Part shown: one piece after another, positions 50,818 through 59,981 of the stretch | How the letters are laid out: the number at the start of each line of letters is the position of its first letter | Position numbering within the stretch: position 1 is the stretch's first letter | Source of the DNA: CADEEN01 sp963751775 | GTDB lineage: Bacteria > Pseudomonadota > Gammaproteobacteria > Burkholderiales > Burkholderiaceae_C | Assembly (NCBI GenBank): GCA_963751775.1 | Contig: CAVVVW010000019.1 | Span: forward strand, 248,001-312,000 | Direction: 5' to 3' | Length of the DNA: 64,000 bases | Notes under the pieces: model-generated | What the model saw: only the letters and a program-made list of their open reading frames with translations | Told to the model about the DNA's origin: nothing | The model's database searches: none | Translations under genes and position numbers: made by a program

Positions 50818-52732
50818 GTGAAGACCACACCCATCGTCGCCGCAACGGTCGACTTCAGCGACCCGGCCGCCGCCCGCGCCCCCATCTTCGACGACCTCTA
50901 CCACCCGAGGAGCGGCGCCTTCGCACAGGCGCAGCAGGTGTTCCTGGCGGGCAACGGACTGCCCGCGCGCTGGCGCGGCCGCGAGCGCTTCACGATCCTC
51001 GAGACCGGTTTCGGCCTCGGCAACAACTTCCTCGCCACCTGGGCCGCCTGGCGCGACGACCCAGCGCACTGCGAGCGCCTGTTCTTCGTCTCGATCGAAA
51101 AGCACCCACTGTCCGTGGCCGACCTCGCGCGTGCCCATGCGGCCTCGCCGACGCCCGCACTCGCGCGTCAATTGATCGACGCCTGGCCGCCGGCCACCTG
51201 CAACCTGCATCTGCTCGAATTCGAAGCCGGGCACGTACGGCTGTTGCTGGCGTTCGGCGACGTGCAGGCCTGGGCGCGCGAAATCGTGGCCCGTGTCGAC
51301 GCGTTCTACCTCGATGGCTTCGCGCCGGCGCGTTGCCCGGCGATGTGGGATCACGGCGTGTTCCGCATGCTCGCGCGCCTGGCCGCGCCCGACGCCACGG
51401 CCGCGACCTGGAGTGCCGCGCGCATCGTCCGCGACGGACTGCAGGGCGTGGGCTTCGTGGTCCAGGCGGCAGCGGGCAGCGGCGGCAAGCGCGACATCAC
51501 GCTGGCCCGCTACGCGCCGCGTTTCACGCCGCCCGCGCCGCCAGGCCGGCGCCTGCCGACGCAGGCACCGAGCCATGCCCTGGTGATCGGCGCCGGGCTG
51601 GCCGGCGCCACCACCGCGGCGCGCCCTGGCGCGGCAGGGCATTGGCTGTACCGTGATCGATCGACATGCCGAACCGGCCGCCGAAGCCTCGGGCAATCGC
51701 GCCGGCCTGTTCCACGGCGCGGTCATGGGTCACGACGGACCACACGCACGGTGGCTGCGTGCTGCGGCCATGTGGAGCGAGTCGACGCTGCGAATGGCCG
51801 TGGCGCGGGGTCTGCCGGGTCGCGTCGACGGCCTGCTGCGGCTTCAACACCAGTTCTCCTTTCCGGCGATGCAGGCCATGCTCGAGCGCCAGGCGCTGCC
51901 GCCGCGGTACGTGCAGGCAGTGTCGGCCGAGAGTGCGTCGAAACTTGCGGGCGTGACCATCACACAGCCAGCATGGTTCTACCCCGGTGGTGGCTGGATC
52001 GATCCGGCCGCGCTCGTTCGCGATGCACTGGCGACACCGGGCGTCAGCTGGTGCGGTGCGACGGCCGTGCAACGCATCGCGCGCCACGGCGATGCATGGC
52101 AGTTGTTCGACGCAGACGACCGGGCCTTCGCCGAAGCGCCGCTGCTGATCCTGGCCAATGCCGACGACGCGCTGCGGCTGGCCGACTTGCCGCGCGCGTG
52201 GCTGCAGCGACAGCGCGGCCAGGTCAGTTACGGACCGAGCGCCGTGGCTGGCCTGCCGCGGGTCCCTGTGGCCAGCGGCGGCTACGTGCTCGCACTGGGC
52301 GACACAGGCCTGCTGTTCGGCGCCACCCACCAATTCGGTGACGACGACGCCAGCGTGCGCGACGGCGACCACCGCGACAACCTGGCCAAGGCAGCACGGT
52401 TGCTCGGCGATTGGCCGCTGCCCGCGATGAACACGTTGCAAGGACGCGTCGCCTGGCGCGCCGGCAGCGCGGACCGGCTGCCGCTGGTCGGCGCCGCGCC
52501 CGACCTGCGCGCACCGCGCCCGGCGCGTGCCGACGCCCCGCGCCTGCTGCCGCGCCGGCCCGGCCTGTGGCTGCATTGCGGGCTCGGCTCGCGTGGCTTG
52601 ACCACCGCGGCGCTGGGCGCCGAGTTGATCGCGGCGCAGGCCAGCGGCGCGCCCTGGCCGCTCGAGGCCGACCTGGCCGATGCCGTCGATCCGGCGCGCT
52701 GGCTGTTGCGCTTCGGGCTTGCCCCGATGTAA
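50818..52732 (+). CDS. mnmC: Bifunctional tRNA mnm5s2U biosynthesis protein MnmC (one frame break)
   Basis: Makes the final two changes at the wobble uridine of several tRNAs. The N-terminal methyltransferase (about 1-245) has ILETGFGLGNNFLATWAAWR and VDAFYLDGFAPARCPAMWD. The C-terminal FAD oxidase (about 265-637) starts at the dinucleotide motif HALVIGAGLAGATTAA and includes RAGLFHGAVMGHDGPH and LHCGLGSRGLTTAALGAELI. An extra base near 51628, inside the FAD motif, breaks the frame between the domains. Restored length is about 637. The GTG at 50818 gives the family N-terminus KTTPIVAATVDFSDP. It follows efp. Confidence 0.92.
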
Positions 52733-52794
52733 GCCGCGAGTCAATGCGTCGAGACTGCGGCCATCGGGTTTTCACCCGCACTCCAGGAGTTCGC

Positions 52795-53862
52795 ATGAAG
52801 TTGCTCAAGGCCGCCACCACCATCGCCATCGCCGCAATGCTCGCCTCGGGCCCGGCATTGGCGCAGGACAAGACACTGCGCCTGCTGACCTGGGCCGACT
52901 ACGCGCCCAAGGCGGTGGTCGACCAGTTCACCAAGGAGACCGGCATCACGGTCGAGATCACGCTGTCGAACAACGAGGAGATGATCTCCAAGCTGCGCGC
53001 CACCGGCGGCGCGGGCTTCGACCTGGCCCAGCCGTCGCAGGACCGCATCACCGGGCCGCAGCAGGAATTCGGCATCTACAAGCCGATGGACTTGACCAAG
53101 CTCAAGACCGACCTGTTCATCGCCTCGATGCTCGACGCGACGAAGAAGAACACCACGCTGGCCGGCAAGGTCTATGGCCTGCCGCACATCTGGGGCACCG
53201 ACGGCCTGGTCGTCAACACCAAGCTGGCCAAGATGGCCGACTACACCGACCTGTGCAAGGCCGATTACAAGGGCAAGACCGCCGTGCGCCTGAAGCGGCC
53301 GACGCTGCTGGCCTTCGCGTTCGCCGCCGGCAAGGACCCGTTCGCGCTCTACGGCGACGCCAAGGCCTACGGCGCATTGATGGACGAAACCGGCAAGACG
53401 CTCGCTGCCTGCAAGGGCAACCTCAAGTTCTTCTGGGACAACAAGGACCAATTGCTGAACGGCATGCGCGCGGGCGAGATCGTCGGCGCGATGATGTGGG
53501 ACACCGGTGGCTGGAAGCTGAACGGCGAGAAGGCCGAGATCCAGTACATCGCCCCGAAGGCCGGCGCGATGGGCTGGATCGACACCTTCGCGATCCCCGC
53601 CAAGGGTCGCAACGACGCGGCGGCCTATGCCTGGATCAACTTCAACATGCGGCCCGACATCGCGGCCAAGGTCGCCACCTCGGCCGGCAACTTCACGGCC
53701 TCCAAGGGCGCCGACCAGTTGATGGACGCCAAGCTGAAGGCGCAGTTCGCGGCCAGCTTCCCCGAAGCCGCGCTGAAGAACATCAAGTGGTACCCGGCCG
53801 TGCCCGCCGGCATCGAGGAAATCGAAGGCCGGGTGCTCGACCGCATCAAGGCCGCGAATTGA
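52795..53862 (+). CDS. Polyamine ABC transporter substrate-binding protein (PotD/PotF type)
   Basis: Periplasmic binding protein for spermidine/putrescine-like ligands. A signal peptide with cut after ALA (KAATTIAIAAMLASGPALAQ) leads to KTLRLLTWADYAPKAVVDQF, the family start, with YGLPHIWGTDGLVVNTKLAK and AMMWDTGGWKLNGEKAEIQY later. It has 355 residues and is unbroken. AGGAG lies upstream of the ATG. It heads a transporter operon (binding protein, ATPase, two permeases), the potFGHI order. Two hairpins follow the stop and may favour accumulation of this subunit over the membrane parts. Ligand not proven. Confidence 0.88.
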   Translation: MKLLKAATTIAIAAMLASGPALAQDKTLRLLTWADYAPKAVVDQFTKETGITVEITLSNNEEMISKLRATGGAGFDLAQPSQDRITGPQQEFGIYKPMDLTKLKTDLFIASMLDATKKNTTLAGKVYGLPHIWGTDGLVVNTKLAKMADYTDLCKADYKGKTAVRLKRPTLLAFAFAAGKDPFALYGDAKAYGALMDETGKTLAACKGNLKFFWDNKDQLLNGMRAGEIVGAMMWDTGGWKLNGEKAEIQYIAPKAGAMGWIDTFAIPAKGRNDAAAYAWINFNMRPDIAAKVATSAGNFTASKGADQLMDAKLKAQFAASFPEAALKNIKWYPAVPAGIEEIEGRVLDRIKAAN

Positions 53863-53900
53863 CGGCCCCTCGCTCACTGCGTTCGCTGCCCCAGGGGCCG
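53863..53900 (+). other. Intercistronic hairpin 1 after the binding-protein gene
   Basis: Perfect 8-bp stem CGGCCCCT/AGGGGCCG with a 22-nt loop, starting at the base after the stop codon. The loop (CGCTCACTGCGTTCGCTG) resembles a motif found in the repeats at 56018-56529. It could stabilise the upstream mRNA. Confidence 0.5.
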
Positions 53901-53928
53901 GTACAGGCCCCAACGTGGCCCTTGGGCG

Positions 53929-53964
53929 CTCAACCGGCTTGGGAGCGGCCCAGCGCCGGTTGAG
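53929..53964 (+). promoter_or_regulatory. Intercistronic hairpin 2 abutting the ATPase gene start
   Basis: Perfect 10-bp stem CTCAACCGGC/GCCGGTTGAG with a 16-nt loop. The 3-prime arm ends at 53964, directly before the TTG start at 53965, so any ribosome-binding site would lie inside the stem. This suggests translational restraint of the ATPase gene. Confidence 0.5.
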
Positions 53965-55059
53965 TTGACGCCAGACCTCACGGTCGATCGCGTCGTCAAG
54001 CGCTTCGACGGCCACGTGGCCGTCGAGGCGTTGTCGTTCGAGGTCGCGCGCGGCAGCTTCTTTTCCATCCTCGGCCCTTCGGGCTGCGGCAAGACGACGC
54101 TGCTGCGCATGATCGCCGGCTTCACCTCGCCAGACGAAGGCGAGATCCTGATCGGTGGGCACCCGATGCGCGGCGTGCCGCCGAACCGGCGGCCGGTGAA
54201 CATGGTGTTCCAGCACCTGGCGCTGTTTCCGATGATGAACGTCGGCGACAACGTGGCCTATGGCCTGACGCAACGCGGCGTGGCGCGCAGCGAAATCACG
54301 CGGCGCGTCGGCGAGATGTTGGAGCGCGTCAGCCTGCCCGGCGCGCAGTCCAAGCGCGTCGATCAACTCTCCGGCGGCCAGAAGCAGCGCGTGGCCATCG
54401 CACGCAGCCTGGTGCTGGAGCCCACGCTGCTGCTGCTCGACGAACCGCTGGGCGCACTCGACCTGAAGTTGCGCGAACACATGAAGATCGAGCTGAAGCA
54501 GCTGCAGGCCGCCTTCGGCACCACGTTCGTCTACATCACGCACGACCAGTCGGAAGCGTTGGTGCTGTCCGACCGGGTGGCGGTGATGAATCGCGGCCGC
54601 TTCGAGCAGGTCGGGTCGCCGCAGGCCCTGTACTACGAACCGCAGACGCCGTTCGTCGCCGCTTTCGTCGGTGCCAACAACCGCTTCCACGGGCGCGCAG
54701 CGGCGGTCGACGGCCAGCGCGTCACGGTCGCCAGCAGCAGCGGCCTGGTCCTGCAGGCGCGGGCCAGCGGGCCGATCGCGGTCGGCGCGGCGGTCGAGGC
54801 CTTCGTGCGCCCGGAAGTCGCCATCCTGGCCCGCGACGAGGCCGAACTGCCGGCCGGCCTGCCGCGCTACCGCGGCCAGGTCGAAAGCGTGCTGTTCGAC
54901 GGCGCCAGCTCGGCCGTGCTGCTGCGCGAAGCCGGCAGCCAGGGCGAGATCCGCATCGCGCTGCCGCAGACCGGGCGCTTCGCCGATCTGCGCGCCGGCG
55001 AGGCCATTTGCTTCACCTTCGACCCCGACCGCGCGGTGTGCTTCGCGGCGGCCCCATGA
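53965..55059 (+). CDS. Polyamine ABC transporter ATP-binding protein (PotA/PotG type)
   Basis: Cytoplasmic ATPase of the importer. Walker A ILGPSGCGKTTLLRMIAG (about residue 38), Q-loop NMVFQHLALFPMMNVGDNVA, ABC signature VDQLSGGQKQRVAIARSLVL, Walker B TLLLLDEPLGALDLKLREHM and H-loop THDQSEALVLSDR are present. A C-terminal TOBE domain (about 280-360) is typical of the polyamine subfamily. It has 364 residues and is unbroken. The TTG start follows a hairpin without a clear Shine-Dalgarno. The stop overlaps the next gene by ATGA. Confidence 0.92.
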   Translation: MTPDLTVDRVVKRFDGHVAVEALSFEVARGSFFSILGPSGCGKTTLLRMIAGFTSPDEGEILIGGHPMRGVPPNRRPVNMVFQHLALFPMMNVGDNVAYGLTQRGVARSEITRRVGEMLERVSLPGAQSKRVDQLSGGQKQRVAIARSLVLEPTLLLLDEPLGALDLKLREHMKIELKQLQAAFGTTFVYITHDQSEALVLSDRVAVMNRGRFEQVGSPQALYYEPQTPFVAAFVGANNRFHGRAAAVDGQRVTVASSSGLVLQARASGPIAVGAAVEAFVRPEVAILARDEAELPAGLPRYRGQVESVLFDGASSAVLLREAGSQGEIRIALPQTGRFADLRAGEAICFTFDPDRAVCFAAAP

Positions 55060-55941
55060 ACCCCGCCACGGGCGACGGCACGCTGCGCGCACGTCTGCTG
55101 TTGTTGCTCCTGCTCGCGCCGGCCTTGCTGTGGCTGATCGGCCTGATCGTGCTGCCGCATGTCGAGCTGGCGCTGCTGTCGCTGCGTTCGCGCGTAGCGC
55201 CGCGGGTCTACGAATTCAGCCTGCGCCAGTTCGGCACGTTCATCGACGAGCCGCTGTACTGGCATACCTTCGTGCGCACGGCGCTGATGTCGATCGTGGC
55301 CACGGCCTGCACGCTGCTGCTGGCCTTCCCGATCGCCTGGACTGTGGCCAAGCTGGCAAGGGGCCGCCCGCGCGCGCTGCTGTTCATGCTGTGCATGATC
55401 CCGTTCTGGGTCAGCGAGACGGTACGCACCCTGGGCTGGACCATCCTGCTGCGCGAATCGGGTGTGCTGCCAAGTCTGCTGGTCTGGGCCGGCCTCGCGC
55501 CCGCGCCGCCCGAGCTGCTGTACCACGACGCGACGATCCTGGTCGGTCTGGTCTACACCTCGATGCTGTTCATGGTCGTGCCGCTGATCGGCGCGCTCGA
55601 CACGCTCGACGATTCACTGATCGAGGCGGCCTACAACCTCGGCGGCAGCGGGCCGTCGATCCTGCGCCGCATCGTCATCCCGCACGCCGCGCCGGGCATC
55701 GTCGCCGGCTGCATCGTGGTCTTCATGCTGACGCTGGGCAACTACCTCACCCCCACCCTGCTCGGCGGCAAGAATTCGCTCTGGTTCACCGAACAGATCT
55801 ACACCCAGTTCATCACCCGCTTCAATTGGGAGCAAGGCGCGGCCTTCGGCTTCCTGCTGCTGATCCTGTCGACCGCTGATCGTCTGGCTCGGCCTCAAGC
55901 TGAGCGGCCAGCGCTTCGGCGATGTCATGAGGCGCTCATGA
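55056..55941 (+). CDS. Polyamine ABC transporter permease 1 (PotB/PotH type, one frame break)
   Basis: Inner-membrane permease with about six helices (RLLLLLLLAPALLWLIGLIV; FVRTALMSIVATACTLLLAF; GIVAGCIVVFMLTLGNYLTP). The EAA loop that contacts the ATPase is DSLIEAAYNLGGSGPSILRR. An extra base near 55877 breaks the frame; restored, it ends VWLGLKLSGQRFGDVMRRS at 55941, about 294 residues. It overlaps the ATPase gene. The next permease gene is 628 bp away instead of adjacent because two inverted repeat units lie between. Confidence 0.9.
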
Positions 55942-56017
55942 CAAGCTGTGCGCGGCAGTCGCCTCGTGCCTCGTTGTCGCTGCTCGCAGCTGTCGTCGCT
56001 TGCGTTGATTCTGCGCA

Positions 56018-56251
56018 TCGCGGCAGGCGGCACCCGACAGGGGCTCATGGTGGAGCGGTCGGCGCTTCGCGCCGACTTCGCTGCGGTGCTCGGCCTGGGG
56101 TCGCGCCGCACAACTCGCTACGTTCGCTGCGCTCACTGCGCTCGGACAGGTGCGGCGAGTCAGTCTACGAAGCGCGCTGCGCGCGCCGACCCCAGTCCTC
56201 GCGCTCCTCGCCGCCCCACAAATCGCCCCTGCCGGGTACCGCCTGCCGCGA
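56018..56251. repeat. MITE-like repeat unit A (234 bp, terminal inverted repeats)
   Basis: The ends 56018-56040 and 56229-56251 are inverted repeats that match at 21 of 23 positions. The unit holds no convincing gene. Its interior carries CTGCGGTGCTCGGCC and CGCACAACTCGCT, which recur inverted in unit B; a 19-bp block at 56167-56185 matches 56366-56384 perfectly in inverted orientation. The 628-bp stretch between the permease genes contains this unit, a 53-bp spacer, unit B and short flanks, with no gene. Confidence 0.7.
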
Positions 56252-56304
56252 AGACCACCAGGGGTGGCGCTCCAACGCGAACCACCACCGCTGCTTCGCA
56301 GAGG

Positions 56305-56529
56305 CGCGCCCGGGCAGGTGGCAGCGCGCCTGCGGGGCGCCGAGGAGCACAGGGCTTGTGGCCCGCGCGCGCAGCGCGCTTCGTAATCTGATCTGTCGCA
56401 CCCTGTCTGAGCGTAGCGAACGCAGTGAGCGCAGCGAGTTGTGCGACGGGCCACAAGGCCGAGCACCGCAGGGCAGTCGGTGCGCAGCACCGACCGCTCC
56501 GCCGAAGCGCTGCCGCCTGCCCGGGCGCG
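56305..56529. repeat. MITE-like repeat unit B (225 bp, inverted relative to unit A)
   Basis: The ends 56305-56327 and 56507-56529 are inverted repeats that match at 22 of 23 positions. It is an imperfect inverted copy of unit A, so the pair could form a very long stem in RNA. It ends 40 bp before the second permease start. No transposase is encoded. A dispersed genomic repeat or non-autonomous element is inferred. Confidence 0.7.
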
Positions 56530-56569
56530 ACTTTGCCGCGCTACAGCCGGCAACGAGAGACCGCTGAAC

Positions 56570-57427
56570 GTGATCGCCTCCCTGCCCCGCCCGCCCTGGC
56601 TGCGCGCCGCGACCGTGCTGTACGCGCTGGCGTTCTTCGCCTTCCTGTTCCTGCCGCTGGCGGTGGTGGCGGTGTTCGCTTTCAACGACGCCCCTTACCC
56701 AGCGCCGCCGTGGCGCGGTTTCACGTTGGACTGGTTCACCGGGCATGGCGGCGGCCGCGTCGGCCTGTTCGCCGATGCCGACCTGCTGGGCAGCCTGTGG
56801 ACCAGCGTCGTCGTGGCCGGCTGGGTGACCGCGCTGTCGGTGCTCGTCGGCACCGCCAATGCATTCGTGCTCGAACGCGCGGCGTTCCGCGGCAAGGCGG
56901 CGCTGTCGCTGCTGATGCTGGCGCCGCTGGTGATCCCGGGCGTGATCCTGGGCATCTCGATCCTGGCCTTCGCCAGCCGGCTGGCGCAACTCGCCGACGA
57001 TCTGTTCGGCCTCGAGCTCGGATTCCTGCGCCCCGGCCTGCCGCTGGTCGTGCTGGGCCAGTTCTCCTACATCGTCTCGATCGCCACGCTGACCATCGCC
57101 GCGCGCCTCAAGCGCTTCGACACCACGCTGGAAGAGGCGGCCTTCAACCTCGGCGCGTCGCGCGTGGCGGTGTTCACGACCATCGTGCTGCCCTACCTCG
57201 GCCCGGCGCTGATCGGCGCGGCGGCGATCTCGTTCCTGATGTCGTTCGAGAACTTCAACACCACGCTGATGCTGGTCGGCTCCGACCCGCCGTTGACGGT
57301 GATGATGTACGGCCGCATGCGCGAGGGCGCCAGCCCGGTGCTCAACGCGGTCAGCCTGTTCCTGATGCTCGGCTCGGCGGCGCTGGCGCTGGCCCTGATG
57401 CGGCGCAGCGGCCGCGACACACGGTAG
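56570..57427 (+). CDS. Polyamine ABC transporter permease 2 (PotC/PotI type)
   Basis: Second inner-membrane permease with about six helices (ATVLYALAFFAFLFLPLAVV; ALSLLMLAPLVIPGVILGIS). The EAA loop is DTTLEEAAFNLGASRVAVFT. FSYIVSIATLTIAARLKRFD precedes it, as in PotC/PotI. The GTG at 56570 gives 285 residues, the family length; no stronger start is nearby. It is unbroken. It is separated from its partner permease by the repeat pair and followed 7 bp later by the end of convergent rpiA. Confidence 0.92.
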   Translation: MIASLPRPPWLRAATVLYALAFFAFLFLPLAVVAVFAFNDAPYPAPPWRGFTLDWFTGHGGGRVGLFADADLLGSLWTSVVVAGWVTALSVLVGTANAFVLERAAFRGKAALSLLMLAPLVIPGVILGISILAFASRLAQLADDLFGLELGFLRPGLPLVVLGQFSYIVSIATLTIAARLKRFDTTLEEAAFNLGASRVAVFTTIVLPYLGPALIGAAAISFLMSFENFNTTLMLVGSDPPLTVMMYGRMREGASPVLNAVSLFLMLGSAALALALMRRSGRDTR

Positions 57428-57434
57428 TCGGCGC

Positions 57435-58094
57435 TCAGAACAGCAGCCGCTGCACGCCTGTGGCCGTGCCGAGCAGGCAGACGCGCGCCCGATGCCGCGC
57501 AAAGATGCCGACCGCGACGACGCCCGGCCACTGGTTGATCTCGGTCTCCAGCGCCAGCGGGTCGCTGATCGCCAGCCCGTGCACGTCGAGCAGCGGGTGG
57601 CCGTTGTCCGTCGTCACGCCCTGGCGCAGCACGGGCCGGCCGCCGAGCGCGCGAAATCGCCGCGCCACCTGTTCGCGCGCCATGGCGATGACTTCGACCG
57701 GCAACGCGAACTTGCCGAGCACGTCCACACGCTTGCTCTCGTCGGCAATGCAGATGAAACGTTCGGCAAGATCGGCGACGATCTTCTCGCGCGTCAGCGC
57801 CGCGCCGCCGCCCTTGATCATGCAACCGTGGCCGTCGATCTCGTCGGCGCCGTCGATGTAGACCGGAATGCGCTCGACCTCGTTGGCATCGAAGACGCGG
57901 ATGCCGAGCGACTGAAGCCGCGCCGTGCTCTGCGCCGAGCTCGACACCGCACCGGTGATGCGCTCCTTCATCGTCGCCAGCGCATCGATGAACTTGTTGA
58001 CCGTCGAGCCGGTACCCACACCAACCACCGTGCCCGGCAGCACGAACTCCAGTGCCGCTTGGCCAACCAGGGTTTTCAATTCGTCTTGGGTCAT
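57435..58094 (-). CDS. rpiA: Ribose-5-phosphate isomerase A
   Basis: Interconverts ribose 5-phosphate and ribulose 5-phosphate in the pentose phosphate pathway. It has 219 residues. The phosphate-binding VVGVGTGSTVNKFIDALA is near the N-terminus, and the active-site blocks are YIDGADEIDGHGCMIKGGGA (acid-base) and GKFALPVEVIAMA. It is unbroken, divergent from pyrD by about 40 bp. Confidence 0.97.
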   Translation of the reverse strand: MTQDELKTLVGQAALEFVLPGTVVGVGTGSTVNKFIDALATMKERITGAVSSSAQSTARLQSLGIRVFDANEVERIPVYIDGADEIDGHGCMIKGGGAALTREKIVADLAERFICIADESKRVDVLGKFALPVEVIAMAREQVARRFRALGGRPVLRQGVTTDNGHPLLDVHGLAISDPLALETEINQWPGVVAVGIFARHRARVCLLGTATGVQRLLF

Positions 58095-58134
58095 GCGCAG
58101 TGGCCTCGAATGCTTTGCGAGAATGGGGCGAATT

Positions 58135-59169
58135 ATGTCGTTCGTTCCCTACGCCCTGACCCGCCCGTTCCTGTTCGGCCTCGACCCCGAAACCGCCCAT
58201 GACCTGACGCTGGCCGCCATCGCCCGCCTGCAGAACACGCCGGCCCAGGCGCTGTGGCAGCAGCCGCGCATCGACGACCCGGTCGTCGTGGCGGGACTGC
58301 GCTTTCCGAATCGCGTCGGCCTGGCGGCCGGCCTGGACAAGAACGGCCGCTGCATCGACGGACTGGGCGCGATGGGTTTCGGTTTCATCGAGGTCGGCAC
58401 CGTCACGCCGCGGGCCCAGCCCGGCAACCCCAAGCCGCGGATGTTCCGCGTGCCGGAGGCACAGGCACTGATCAACCGGCTGGGCTTCAACAACGACGGG
58501 CTCGAGGTCTTCGTCGCCAACGTGCGGCGCGCCAGGACGTTCCGCAAGGCGGGAGGCATCGTCGGCCTGAACATCGGCAAGAACGCCAGCACGCCGATCG
58601 AGCGCGCCGCCGACGACTACCTGCTCGCGCTCGGCGGCGTCTACCCACACGCCGACTACGTCAGCGTCAACATCTCGAGCCCGAACACGCAGAACCTGCG
58701 CGCGCTGCAAAGCGACGAGCAACTGCAATCGCTGCTCGATCTGCTCGTCAGGCGTCGCACGGAACTGGCGCGCGAACACGGCCGCAAGCCGATCTTCGTC
58801 AAGATCGCGCCCGACCTCGACGCGGAACAGATCAAGATCATCGCGGCCACCTTGCTGCGCCACGACATCGACGGTGTGATCGCCACCAACACCACCTTGT
58901 CGCGGCACGGCGTGAACGAGCTGCCCAACGGCCAGCAGGCCGGTGGCCTGTCGGGCGCGCCGCTGCTGGCCGGCAGCAACCGCGTCATCCGGCTGTTGCG
59001 CAGCGCCCTGGGCAGGGACTACCCGATCATCGGCGTCGGCGGCGTCATGAGCCCGGACGACGCCAAGTCGAAGGTCGCGGCCGGCGCCGACCTGGTGCAG
59101 ATCTACACCGGCCTGATCTACAACGGCCCCGGCCTGGTGCCGCGCGTCGCCAGGGCGCTGAAGACATGA
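58135..59169 (+). CDS. pyrD: Dihydroorotate dehydrogenase (quinone), class 2
   Basis: Membrane-associated FMN enzyme of pyrimidine synthesis that passes electrons to the quinone pool. The N-terminal amphipathic extension (YALTRPFLFGLDPETAHDLT) marks class 2. FMN and orotate motifs include RVGLAAGLDKNGRCIDGLGA, the catalytic-serine region VNISSPNTQNLRAL, DGVIATNTTLSRHGV, and IIGVGGVMSPDDAKSKVAAG. It is 344 residues and unbroken. Its stop overlaps the next gene start by ATGA. Confidence 0.97.
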   Translation: MSFVPYALTRPFLFGLDPETAHDLTLAAIARLQNTPAQALWQQPRIDDPVVVAGLRFPNRVGLAAGLDKNGRCIDGLGAMGFGFIEVGTVTPRAQPGNPKPRMFRVPEAQALINRLGFNNDGLEVFVANVRRARTFRKAGGIVGLNIGKNASTPIERAADDYLLALGGVYPHADYVSVNISSPNTQNLRALQSDEQLQSLLDLLVRRRTELAREHGRKPIFVKIAPDLDAEQIKIIAATLLRHDIDGVIATNTTLSRHGVNELPNGQQAGGLSGAPLLAGSNRVIRLLRSALGRDYPIIGVGGVMSPDDAKSKVAAGADLVQIYTGLIYNGPGLVPRVARALKT

Positions 59170-59687
59170 TCATGCGGCTGCAGGTCGAGCGCGTGACGGC
59201 GCTCGACGACCTCGCACTCGGCGGCCTGGCGGCACTGCTTGCCGACGTCGTCGATGGCGGCAACTCGGTCGGCTTTCACGCGCCGCTGCAGCACGAGACG
59301 GCGCTCGCCTACTGGCGCGAAGTGGCCGCGTCGCTCGATGCCGACCACATGCTGTGGCTTGCGTACGACGGCCATCGACGCACCGTCGGCACGGTGCAGC
59401 TGCAGCGTGCCAAGCGCGAGAACGGCCGCCACCGCGGCGAGGTCTGCAAGCTGATCGTGCGGCGCGACGCACGGCGTGCCGGCGTTGCGGCGCGATTGAT
59501 GGCTGCACTCGAAGCCCAGGCGCTGCAGTGCGGCCTGTCGCTGCTCGTGCTCGACACCGAGGTCCGGTCGCCGGCCGAGGCCTTCTACCGTCAACAGGGC
59601 TGGCAGCGGGTCGGCGAAATCCCAGGCTATGCGTCGAACACCGACGGCGCGCTGCGCGCCACCGCGCTGTACTTCAAGGCCCTCTGA
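59166..59687 (+). CDS. GNAT family N-acetyltransferase
   Basis: A 173-residue acetyl-CoA-dependent acyltransferase. The acetyl-CoA pocket is VCKLIVRRDARRAGVAARLM (Q/R-x-x-G/A type loop at about 100-115), followed by LLVLDTEVRSPAEAFYRQQG and GYASNTDGALRATALYFKAL. Substrate unknown. The start MIMRLQVERV overlaps the pyrD stop by ATGA, so it is translationally coupled; a second ATG lies 6 bp further in. Confidence 0.87.
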   Translation: MIMRLQVERVTALDDLALGGLAALLADVVDGGNSVGFHAPLQHETALAYWREVAASLDADHMLWLAYDGHRRTVGTVQLQRAKRENGRHRGEVCKLIVRRDARRAGVAARLMAALEAQALQCGLSLLVLDTEVRSPAEAFYRQQGWQRVGEIPGYASNTDGALRATALYFKAL

Positions 59688-59696
59688 CGTGGTGCG

Positions 59697-59968
59697 CTAG
59701 AACACGTCGAGCGTGGGGAAGCTCGCGTCGCCGCCGATGCAGGTATTGCAGGGCCCAGATCACACCGCCCGCACCGTCATACAACGATACGGGGCGCGCG
59801 GTCGTTGGGTCGGCAATAGTCAAGCGGATGGGCCGGCCACAGGTTATCGGGCTTGAAGCTGCGCAGCGCATCGCCGGCGATGCGCGCGATGGCGTCCCTG
59901 GCCGTCGTCTCGCTCCACGCCGTGGCAGCGAGCGGCTCGTGGCGCGCGGTCTCGAACCACAGGGCCAT
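59697..59968 (-). pseudogene. LanC-like protein remnant (N-terminal part only)
   Basis: From the ATG at 59968 the frame reads WFETARHEPLAATAWSETTA and DNLWPAHPLD, then after frame breaks near 59800 and 59745 SLYDGAGGVIWALQYL and IGGDASFPTLDVF, stopping at 59697. The GAGGVIWAL block resembles the start of lanthionine synthetase C-like proteins of about 400 residues, so only the first fifth is left. It lies 13 bp after the MFS gene and meets the GNAT gene tail to tail. Deletion remnant is my reading; a short intact gene with sequence errors is the alternative. Confidence 0.5.
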
Positions 59969-59981
59969 CGTCGTCCCTCGA

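Noticed and set aside
55942..56569. Possible CRISPR array in the repeat-rich gap
   Set aside because: There are only two long inverted units with terminal repeats, not short direct repeats with regular spacers, and no cas genes.
56165..57502. Minus-strand frame of about 445 codons over the repeat pair and the second permease
   Set aside because: Composed of repeat DNA and antisense permease sequence, Arg/Gln/Ala rich, no domain.
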